Of a stretch of 24,099 bases of DNA, positions 7,304-13,732 are shown piece after piece. Origin of the DNA: an uncultured Clostridia bacterium (lineage in GTDB: Bacteria; Bacillota; Clostridia; Oscillospirales; Acutalibacteraceae). The position numbers and the translations under genes are program-made. The stretch spans positions 1-24,099 of the forward strand of contig CALYNN010000002.1 of the NCBI GenBank assembly GCA_945221685.1. The letters run 5' to 3'. Positions within the stretch are counted from its first letter, which is position 1. Every line of letters begins with the position of its first letter. The notes under the pieces were generated by a model that was not told the origin of the DNA, did not search any database, and saw only the letters and a program-made list of their open reading frames with translations.

Positions 7304-7972
7304 TTATTTCTTGTTGAGCATCTCCATTGCGTGAATTATATGCAGCCTCATTGCTGTTCTTGCGCCCTCGGCGTTGCGCTTTTTAAGAAAATCCATAATC
7401 AGCCTGTCGTCCTTCATATTATCGTCGCTAACATCCTGGTCCTTGGTGAGAACAACAACACCCTTTTTTATTGCATTAAATATAATAGGCATAAACTGCT
7501 TTACAAATGCGTTATGGGTGGCGTTGGCAATGCTTTCGTGGAATTTCTGCTCCTCAAAGGTGCGGTCCTCGCCGCTTAAAATTTTCTTTTCTATTTCCTC
7601 TCCGTAGTAGCAGATTATGTCTATTTCCTCGTCGGTTGCCCTTTGTGCCGCCAAAAATGCGCAGTCCGGCTCAAACATAAGCCTCATCTCAAACAGGTCG
7701 TCAAGACCTGAGGCAATGTCGCTGAAGGTGTCAGACGAAATAACAGTGTTTGCGCTGACGAAGGTGCCCTTGCCGCGACGGATTTCCAGCACTCCGTTGG
7801 TGGTGAGAATTCGTATCGCTTCACGCAGGGTAGAACGGCTAACTCCCAGCTCCTGTGCAAGCACAAGCTCGTTCGGAAGCTTGTCGCCTACTGAAAAGCG
7901 GTTTTCCTCCTCTATCATTTTAAGTATTTTGTCTGCCGCATTATCTGCCAGCTTACTCATTTTGCGCCACAT
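7304..7972 (-). CDS. GntR-family regulator with FCD domain (FadR subfamily)
   Basis: This is a dimeric DNA-binding repressor or activator of about 222 residues. An N-terminal winged helix (about 8-75) shows PNELVLAQELGVSRSTLREA and LEIRRGKGTFV, the GntR signature. The C-terminal all-helical FCD ligand domain (about 90-220) includes FEMRLMFEPDCAFLAAQ, H145 in FHESIAN and H211 in MRLHI. FCD domains bind small organic acids, often through a metal. Here the usual middle His of the EHRxI motif reads DDRLI (D189), so the metal site may be altered. I chose the ATG at 7972, seven bases after AGGAAG; ATGs at 7993 and 7960 are possible. Lying directly before ilvC and sharing operator-like sequence with it, the protein probably controls ilvC and itself. 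A role on uxuAB is the alternative, but I saw no matching site there. Confidence 0.9.
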   Translation of the reverse strand: MWRKMSKLADNAADKILKMIEEENRFSVGDKLPNELVLAQELGVSRSTLREAIRILTTNGVLEIRRGKGTFVSANTVISSDTFSDIASGLDDLFEMRLMFEPDCAFLAAQRATDEEIDIICYYGEEIEKKILSGEDRTFEEQKFHESIANATHNAFVKQFMPIIFNAIKKGVVVLTKDQDVSDDNMKDDRLIMDFLKKRNAEGARTAMRLHIIHAMEMLNKK

Positions 7973-7991
7973 CCTTTCGCTTCCTGTAATC

Positions 7992-8021
7992 ATATTACCA
8001 CACTCAATGGGAAAAAGTCAA
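7992..8021 (-). promoter_or_regulatory. Promoter of the GntR regulator gene
   Basis: On the minus strand TTGACT (8016-8021), an 18-base spacer, then TAATAT (7992-7997) preceded by TGG. The leader is very short. Confidence 0.65.
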
Positions 8022-8025
8022 TATG

Positions 8026-8043
8026 TTGTCTGACATCATACAA
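8026..8043. promoter_or_regulatory. Palindromic operator-like site upstream of gntR
   Basis: TTGTCTGACATCATACAA is an imperfect palindrome of the form TTGTnTGAnnTCAnACAA (14 of 18 positions symmetric), the shape of FadR-subfamily GntR operators. It abuts the -35 of the gntR promoter. Twelve bases of it recur in the ilvC promoter spacer. Confidence 0.65.
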
Positions 8044-8192
8044 TATATTTTTTGATTTTCTGCCTTTTATTTGTGCAAATCAACGAATTATGGCTTTTGC
8101 TATTGTAAAATGTAATATAATGTTTTATTATATATCTAATTAATGTGGGGCAGTTTGTCTGCTTTACGATTGATAACAGGAAGTGGTAACAA

Positions 8193-9428
8193 ATGACCGA
8201 AGCCGAAAAAATTAAATACTATATTGAGTCTCTTTGTATCTACGATATTAAGGACGACAGTGTGATAAAGGCACTTTACTCCCTGCTTTGCAGTGTAAAG
8301 TCCGAGCAGGTGCTTGTTACCCAACGCAGGTTTTTTAACCTTGTATCCCAAGAGGGAAGTCTTAACAAGCACATTTCACGCTGTATTCTTACCTGCGATA
8401 ATGAGTTTACAAAGGCGGCAGCGGCAGGCAGGGAAAAGGAGCTTTCCCGTGCGGTAATTATGGGTGCCGCCGAGGACTTAAGAAAGCTTGAGGAAATTTC
8501 GTCAATAACCGCAAATGCTGTTATAGACGCAGTTGATGACGCTGATATTAAAGAGGTTATGAAAACAATTCCTCAGTGGGATAACGGAAAAGCCCTTCCT
8601 CCTCTTACGGAAAATTGGGCGCAGAGCCTGGAAAGCCTTGCAGAGTACCACAGGAAAAACGGCTACGGTATGTATGCAAAAAATATTGCATTTACCTGGC
8701 GCGATAAGAGAATTTGCCCCGTTTCCTCGATAGATACAATGACTCTTGACGGACTGAAGAATTATGAGGTTCAGCGACAAAAGGTTATAGATAATACCGA
8801 AAGCTTTGTTTTAGGTCACCCTGCAAACAATGTTTTGCTTTACGGCGACAGAGGTACGGGTAAAAGCTCAACGGTTCACGCTCTGCTTAATGAGTACTGC
8901 ACTCAGGGACTTCGTATGATAGAAATACCGAAAAGCGCAGTTGCAGACCTTACGCAGATAAGAGAGCAGATTGCCGACTCGCCGATGAAATTTATTATCT
9001 ATATAGACGATTTGAGCTTTGATTCAAACGATACCTCCTTCAGCGAGCTTAAGGCGGCGCTGGAGGGCTCCCTTTCGGGCAGACAGTCGAATATACTGAT
9101 TTACGCTACCTCAAACAGACGCCACCTTATTAAAGAAAGCTTCAGCGACAGGCAAAACGATATAAACAAAAACGATATTATGCAGGAGCAGCTAAGCCTC
9201 AGCGACAGGTTCGGATTAACCATAACCTTCCTTAATCCCGGCAAGCAGGAGTATCTTGAAATAGTAACAAAAATTGCAGAGGATAGAGGACTTGCCGATT
9301 TAGACCGAGAGCATCTGCATTATGCCGCAGAGCAGTGGGCAACAAGGCGCGGAGGCAGGTCGCCAAGATGTGCAAAGCAATTTGTGGATTATGTTGAAAG
9401 CTGCCACAAAAGAGGTAAGGATTGGTAA
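8193..9428 (+). CDS. DUF815-family AAA+ ATPase
   Basis: This 411-residue cytoplasmic protein belongs to the DUF815 ATP-binding family, whose cellular role is not established. The N-terminal half (1-180) is helical and lacks a recognisable domain. The ATPase module has Walker A GDRGTGKS (218-225), Walker B FIIYIDDLSF (267-276), a sensor-1 region NILIYATSNRRHL, and a late arginine cluster RRGGRSPRCA that probably acts as sensor 2. The fold resembles DnaA/DnaC-type AAA+ modules. The ribosome binding site AGGAAG lies nine bases before the ATG. It diverges from gntR. A TATAAT at 8116-8121 could serve its promoter, but no good -35 accompanies it. It is 120 bases before the two-component operon, and co-transcription is possible. 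Confidence 0.88.
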   Translation: MTEAEKIKYYIESLCIYDIKDDSVIKALYSLLCSVKSEQVLVTQRRFFNLVSQEGSLNKHISRCILTCDNEFTKAAAAGREKELSRAVIMGAAEDLRKLEEISSITANAVIDAVDDADIKEVMKTIPQWDNGKALPPLTENWAQSLESLAEYHRKNGYGMYAKNIAFTWRDKRICPVSSIDTMTLDGLKNYEVQRQKVIDNTESFVLGHPANNVLLYGDRGTGKSSTVHALLNEYCTQGLRMIEIPKSAVADLTQIREQIADSPMKFIIYIDDLSFDSNDTSFSELKAALEGSLSGRQSNILIYATSNRRHLIKESFSDRQNDINKNDIMQEQLSLSDRFGLTITFLNPGKQEYLEIVTKIAEDRGLADLDREHLHYAAEQWATRRGGRSPRCAKQFVDYVESCHKRGKDW

Positions 9429-9451
9429 AAAAGCTTTAAATTTAAATTCAA

Positions 9452-9469
9452 AAAATGTTAAAACATTTT
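9452..9469. repeat. Perfect palindrome upstream of the response regulator gene
   Basis: AAAATGTTAAAACATTTT is a perfect 8+8 inverted repeat with a 2-base centre, about 45 bases before a possible extended -10. It is AT-rich, so chance is not excluded; it could be an operator for the two-component operon. Confidence 0.4.
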
Positions 9470-9511
9470 ATAAATTGTTCAACAAATCAACAAAAAAACA
9501 ACAATATGCCG

Positions 9512-9520
9512 TGTTACAAT
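9512..9520 (+). promoter_or_regulatory. Possible extended -10 of the two-component operon
   Basis: TGTTACAAT fits an extended -10 element; the matching -35 region is only an A-run. It is 28 bases before the start codon. Confidence 0.35.
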
Positions 9521-9548
9521 GGCAACAGTAAATGAAGGAGAGAACAAA

Positions 9549-10244
9549 ATGGGAACAAAAATACTTGTAGTAGATGACGACAAAAATATTTGCGAGCTGC
9601 TGAAGCTTTATCTTGAGAATGAGGGCTATAGCGTTTATGTTGCAAATGACGGTCAGGAGGCAGTAAATATGTTTCAGGCAAAGTCACCTGAGCTTGTACT
9701 GCTTGATATAATGCTTCCTAAAATGGATGGCTGGCAGGTTTGCCGCGAAATAAGAAAAACCTCCTCCGCACCCATTATTATGCTTACCGCAAAGGGCGAA
9801 ACCTTTGACAAGGTGCTTGGACTTGAGCTTGGCGCCGACGATTATGTTACAAAGCCCTTTGACGCAAAGGAGGTAATGGCAAGAGTTAAGGCTGTTTTAA
9901 GAAGAACAAACGGCACTCCCGCCGCAGACGACGATTCAAAAAAGATTGTTGTTTACGACAATCTTGAAATTAATATTGTTAACTATGAGCTTAAGGTTAA
10001 AGGCGTTGCAATAGATACGCCGCCAAAGGAGCTTGAGCTTATTTATCACTTTGCTTCAAATCCAAACAGAGTATATACCCGCGATCAGCTTTTGGACGAG
10101 GTATGGGGCTTTGATTACTACGGCGACTCCAGAACCGTTGATGTTCATGTTAAAAGACTTCGTGAAAAGCTTGAGGGCGTATCTGATAAATGGTCGCTTA
10201 AAACCGTGTGGGGCGTAGGCTATAAATTTGAAACAAAGGAATAA
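9549..10244 (+). CDS. OmpR/PhoB-family response regulator
   Basis: This is the transcription factor half of a two-component system, 231 residues. The receiver domain (1-120) has acidic D9-D10, phospho-acceptor D53 in LLDIMLPKMDG, T80 and K102. The C-terminal winged helix (about 135-231) ends with the OmpR-type TPPKELELIYHFASNPN, YTRDQLLDEVWG and DSRTVDVHVKRLREKL. The start at 9549 follows AAGGAGAG at eight bases; an ATG ten codons earlier is out of line with the family. Four bases separate its stop from the chosen kinase start, so the pair is cotranscribed. The close match to WalR/CssR/PhoP-type regulators plus the HtrA gene downstream points to envelope stress, but the signal is unknown. Confidence 0.95.
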   Translation: MGTKILVVDDDKNICELLKLYLENEGYSVYVANDGQEAVNMFQAKSPELVLLDIMLPKMDGWQVCREIRKTSSAPIIMLTAKGETFDKVLGLELGADDYVTKPFDAKEVMARVKAVLRRTNGTPAADDDSKKIVVYDNLEINIVNYELKVKGVAIDTPPKELELIYHFASNPNRVYTRDQLLDEVWGFDYYGDSRTVDVHVKRLREKLEGVSDKWSLKTVWGVGYKFETKE

Positions 10245-10284
10245 TTTAATGGCTTTGAAAAAGAATTTAATGGCTTTGAAAAAG
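10243..10284 (+). repeat. 21-base perfect tandem duplication over the kinase start codon
   Basis: The 21 bases 10243-10263 are repeated exactly at 10264-10284. Each copy contains an ATG in the same frame, so the kinase starts MALKKNL then MALKKKI. The first copy has the ribosome binding site AAAGGA at proper distance; the second has only a weak one. Confidence 0.9.
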
Positions 10285-11778
10285 AAAATAAGCCGCCTTA
10301 TCAGCGATAATATTTTTGCAAAGTATTTTATTCTTTTTGCGGCAATATTTTTAGTTGTGCTGACAATTTTGGGCACCACCCTTACAATTTTGGTAAACGC
10401 ATATACCCAAAGCGAAAATACAAAGCTGCTTAAGGAAAATGCCCAGTATATTGCCTATAATCTTGAAACAATGCTGATAGCTCAGGATATGAACAGCAAT
10501 TATTCCGTCGAAAAGGAAATGATTTGCAGCTCCCTTAACGCTATATCAAACTCCATTGACGCCGATGTATTTGTTTGCGATGTGGAAGGCAATATTATTA
10601 TGTGTAAGGAAAGGGCAGACAGTATGCCTTTTTTAGGCAGGCTTCCCGAATGTGAGTACCATAATAACTATGTAATAGGCGATAATCTGCTGAGAGCCGT
10701 TTACGAGGGCGGCTATGTAGGCAAGGGCACTGTTAATAACAAATATTCATATATAGTCGGCAGACCCGTTTACAGCAACGGTCAAATTATAGGCAGTGTT
10801 TTTGCCACCGCCGAAACAAATGTAAACAGCTTTGCCGTTGCCGTATTAAGAATTTTCTTCTTCAGCGCTCTTGCGTGCCTAATAATAGCATTTGTGTGTA
10901 TTTGGCACCTTACAAAGAATTTTGTTAAGCCGCTGAAGGAAATGAGTGCCGCCGCAAAGCAATTCGCCATAGGTGATTTTTCCTATCGTGTAAGGGTTCA
11001 CGGCAGTGATGAGCTTGCCGAGCTTGGCAAGGCGTTTAACGATATGGCTGATTCACTTGACGCTCTTGAATCCTCGAGGCGCAGCTTCGTGTCAAATGTT
11101 TCCCACGAGTTAAGAACTCCTATGACCTCAATAGGCGGCTTTATCGACGGCATACTCGACGGAACTATTCCTGCCCAAAAGCACGAATATTATCTTAATA
11201 TTGTAAGCGGCGAAATACGACGGCTTTCTCGTCTTGTTGTTGCTATGCTGAATATGAGCAAAATTGAGTCGGGAAGCTTTGAAATGAAGCCCTCCAATTA
11301 CGATATTTCCGACCAGATTATTCATATTCTTTTAACCTTCGAGCAAAAAATTGAGAAAAAGAATATTGAAATTCAGGGGCTTGATGAATTTAAGCCAACT
11401 TATATAGTTGCCGATACCGATATGATTTATCAGGTTATCTACAATCTTTTTGATAACGCCGTAAAGTTTACCGATGAGGGCGGCTATATCAAAGTAAGTA
11501 TGATTGAAACAGCTGATGAAATCGAGGTTCATATTAAAAATAGCGGTATCGGAATTAAGCAGGAGGAGCTTTCAAGGGTATTTGAAAGGTTTTACAAGGT
11601 TGATAAGTCCAGAAGCCTTGATGCAAAGGGCGCCGGCTTGGGACTTTATATAGTAAAAATGATGGTAGATATGCACTCGGGCTCAATTTGGGCAAAAAGC
11701 GATGATGAAAATTCTGCAGAGTTCATCTTCAGGCTTCCAAAGTCATATAAACCGGTCAACAAAAAGGAGAAGAGATAA
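10249..11778 (+). CDS. Membrane sensor histidine kinase
   Basis: This is the sensor half of the two-component system, 509 residues. Two transmembrane helices (about 27-50 and 199-220) flank an extracytoplasmic sensor of roughly 150 residues that looks PAS/Cache-like (VFVCDVEGNIIMCKE). HAMP follows (about 221-275), then the dimerisation/phospho-acceptor helix with H286 in FVSNVSHELRTP, and the ATPase domain with N-box YNLFDNAVKF, G1 GIGI, F-box FERFYKVDKS and G2 GAGLGLYIVK. The start at 10249 uses AAAGGA overlapping the regulator stop; a TTG seven codons earlier and an ATG seven codons later are possible because of a 21-base duplication. The htrA-type gene begins two bases after the stop, so all three are one operon. 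Confidence 0.95.
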   Translation: MALKKNLMALKKKISRLISDNIFAKYFILFAAIFLVVLTILGTTLTILVNAYTQSENTKLLKENAQYIAYNLETMLIAQDMNSNYSVEKEMICSSLNAISNSIDADVFVCDVEGNIIMCKERADSMPFLGRLPECEYHNNYVIGDNLLRAVYEGGYVGKGTVNNKYSYIVGRPVYSNGQIIGSVFATAETNVNSFAVAVLRIFFFSALACLIIAFVCIWHLTKNFVKPLKEMSAAAKQFAIGDFSYRVRVHGSDELAELGKAFNDMADSLDALESSRRSFVSNVSHELRTPMTSIGGFIDGILDGTIPAQKHEYYLNIVSGEIRRLSRLVVAMLNMSKIESGSFEMKPSNYDISDQIIHILLTFEQKIEKKNIEIQGLDEFKPTYIVADTDMIYQVIYNLFDNAVKFTDEGGYIKVSMIETADEIEVHIKNSGIGIKQEELSRVFERFYKVDKSRSLDAKGAGLGLYIVKMMVDMHSGSIWAKSDDENSAEFIFRLPKSYKPVNKKEKR

Positions 11779-11780
11779 TT

Positions 11781-13211
11781 ATGGACGAATTTCATAATAA
11801 CGGATTCGGCGGAGAAGGCCCGAAGGATAGCACCTCGGGTGGAGGAAATTACTATACTCCGCCCCAAAGCGAAAACAACACAACCTATCACTACTCATAC
11901 AAAGGGGCAGACAGCGAGCCCGAACAGCCTTTTTACCGTGAAAATTACGGCGAAGGCTTTAATGGCTACGACGGTGTAAATCCTCAGCCGCCAAAGAAAA
12001 AGAAAAGCACCGCGGCAAAAATTGTAATTGTTGTTCTTATAGTTTGCCTTGTTGCCGCAGTAGCAGGCTTGGCAGTATCAATAGCCGGCTACCATACGGA
12101 ATCAGACAGCGGCAAAAAGGAAAGCACCACCTCGCAGGTAGAGGGCGGCGCAAGCACTAAAGACAGCGCAGAGGTTCCCACCGTTGATAATTCGGGAAAT
12201 TACACGGTTGCCGGTGTTGCAAAATCCTGTATGGATTCCTGCGTCGGTATTACCGTTTACTCCCAGCAGGCAAGCGCGTATAACTATTTTTACGGCTACG
12301 GCAACAATAATTCAAGCAGTGAGCCTACAAAGTCGGGCGAGGGCTCGGGAGTAATAATGAGCGAAAGCAACGGCAAAACATATATTATGACCTGCGCTCA
12401 TGTTATCAGCGGCGGCGACAGCTTTACCGTTACTCTTAACGACGGCACAGAGTGCGAAGCAAAAATGGTAGGCACCGACGCACAAACAGATATAGGCGTG
12501 CTCTCAATAGAAAAAACAGGACTTAAAATTGCGGAATTTGCAAACAGCGATAATCTTGTTGTAGGCGAGCAGGTTGTGGCAATCGGATGCCCCGGCGGTC
12601 TTGAGTTTATGAATTCCGTAACAAGCGGCTATGTTTCGGCTCTTGCAAGACCTATTTCCTCAAGCATCGGCTACGATAACGAGTGTATCCAAACCGATAC
12701 CGCCATTAACCCCGGCAACAGCGGCGGCGCGCTTTTCAATATGCAGGGTCAGGTTGTAGGCATTAACTCCTCAAAAATTGCCTCCACAGATTATGAGGGT
12801 ATGGGCTTTGCCGTTCCGTCAAATACTGCGGTTGCAACTGCCAACAGTCTTATTAAAGTAGGCTATGTTGAGGGCAGAGCAAAGCTGGGCATAACATACA
12901 GTCCGATTACAAGCTTCAACAATTCCTCGGCGGTTATTGAGGCGCTTGCGGAAAAGGGCTTTAAGGATTGCGAGGGTGCAATGGTAATCAGCGAGGTTAG
13001 CGAGGATTCAGACCTTAAGAATAAAGATGTTAAGCAGTATGATATGATTGTTGCCGTAAACGGTAAAACAATGACCTCGGTAGATGTTATGACATCTGTT
13101 CTTTCGGATTCAAAGCCGGGTGATACAGTTAAGCTGACTATGGCAAGAATTGAAAATAACGAAATTAAGGTTTATGAAATTGAGTGTAAGCTTATTGAGT
13201 CAAAAGGCTAA
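11781..13211 (+). CDS. Membrane-anchored HtrA/DegP-type serine protease with PDZ domain
   Basis: This 476-residue S1C (trypsin-like) protease handles misfolded or regulatory proteins outside the membrane. Layout: a cytoplasmic Gly/Asn/Pro/Tyr-rich tail (1-70), KKKK, one transmembrane helix (about 79-102), a Ser/Thr linker, the protease domain with H207 in MTCAHVIS, D237 in TDIGVLS and S314 in NPGNSGGALF, and a C-terminal PDZ domain (about 370-470) with VSEDSDLKN and MIVAVNGKTM. All three catalytic residues are present. The gene is the last of the regulator-kinase-protease operon, an arrangement like WalRK with HtrC/YyxA or CssRS with HtrA in Bacillus. The protease could be the output of the system or trim its sensor. 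A strong terminator follows. Confidence 0.95.
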   Translation: MDEFHNNGFGGEGPKDSTSGGGNYYTPPQSENNTTYHYSYKGADSEPEQPFYRENYGEGFNGYDGVNPQPPKKKKSTAAKIVIVVLIVCLVAAVAGLAVSIAGYHTESDSGKKESTTSQVEGGASTKDSAEVPTVDNSGNYTVAGVAKSCMDSCVGITVYSQQASAYNYFYGYGNNNSSSEPTKSGEGSGVIMSESNGKTYIMTCAHVISGGDSFTVTLNDGTECEAKMVGTDAQTDIGVLSIEKTGLKIAEFANSDNLVVGEQVVAIGCPGGLEFMNSVTSGYVSALARPISSSIGYDNECIQTDTAINPGNSGGALFNMQGQVVGINSSKIASTDYEGMGFAVPSNTAVATANSLIKVGYVEGRAKLGITYSPITSFNNSSAVIEALAEKGFKDCEGAMVISEVSEDSDLKNKDVKQYDMIVAVNGKTMTSVDVMTSVLSDSKPGDTVKLTMARIENNEIKVYEIECKLIESKG

Positions 13212-13232
13212 TCGGAAAAATAAATAAAACGA

Positions 13233-13288
13233 AAACGCCCCAACGGCAGCTTCAAAAGAGGCTCGGTCGTCGGGGCGTTTAATTTTTT
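13233..13288 (+). terminator. Bidirectional terminator between the htrA-type gene and spoVAE
   Basis: AAACGCCCC and GGGGCGTTT close a long imperfect stem with an inner GCTTC/GAGGC region, followed by AATTTTTT. Read from the other strand it ends in CGTTTTCG, so it can also serve spoVAE. Confidence 0.8.
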
Positions 13289-13298
13289 ATACTGAATA

Positions 13299-13655
13299 TC
13301 AGGATTTATCTTTAGGTCGGCAGATAAGCGCCACAACAAGTCCGCTTAATACAGCCACGGTTACACCGGCGGCACACGCCTGAAATCCGCCTGTTATTAC
13401 ACCTAAAAAGCCGTCCTTTGCAACTGCCTCCTTTACACCCTTAGCAAGAGCGGCTCCGAAGCCTGTAAGAGGAACCGTTGCCCCCGCCCCTGCAAAATCT
13501 ATAATGGGCTGATAAATTCCCAAGCCGCCAAGCAAAACTCCCAGGCATACAAAAAGCACTAATATTTTTGCAGGAGTAAGCTTAGTTAAATCTATAAGCA
13601 GCTGACCGATTACGCAAATAAGTCCGCCTACTACAAAGGCCTTTAAAAAAATCAT
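13299..13655 (-). CDS. spoVAE: Stage V sporulation protein AE
   Basis: SpoVA proteins form the channel that moves dipicolinic acid into the forespore during sporulation and out at germination; they are made in the forespore under sigma-G. This 118-residue protein is full length for the SpoVAE (AEb) type: helix 1 LKAFVVGGLICVIGQLLIDL, helix 2 ILVLFVCLGVLLGGLGIY, the conserved central GAGATVPLTGFGAALAKGV, then GGFQACAAGVTVAVLSGLVVAL. spoVAE normally follows spoVAC and spoVAD; here it is alone, between a terminator and an unrelated peptidase gene. Its ribosome binding site AGGTGA lies six bases before the ATG and inside the distal arm of a perfect hairpin, which may control translation. Confidence 0.93.
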   Translation of the reverse strand: MIFLKAFVVGGLICVIGQLLIDLTKLTPAKILVLFVCLGVLLGGLGIYQPIIDFAGAGATVPLTGFGAALAKGVKEAVAKDGFLGVITGGFQACAAGVTVAVLSGLVVALICRPKDKS

Positions 13656-13698
13656 AAAAAATCACCTGTTATCATTTTCCGCAATAACAGGTGATTTA
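13656..13698 (-). terminator. Hairpin: terminator of the M28 peptidase gene and occluder of the spoVAE ribosome binding site
   Basis: AAATCACCTGTTAT (13659-13672) and ATAACAGGTGATTT (13684-13697) are a perfect 14-base inverted repeat with an 11-base loop. Read on the minus strand the stem runs into TTTTTT and then the spoVAE ATG. AGGTGA, the spoVAE ribosome binding site, is in the second arm. Confidence 0.85.
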
Positions 13699-13732
13699 TG
13701 CAATCTTTACTGATTAAATTTAATATATGTAA

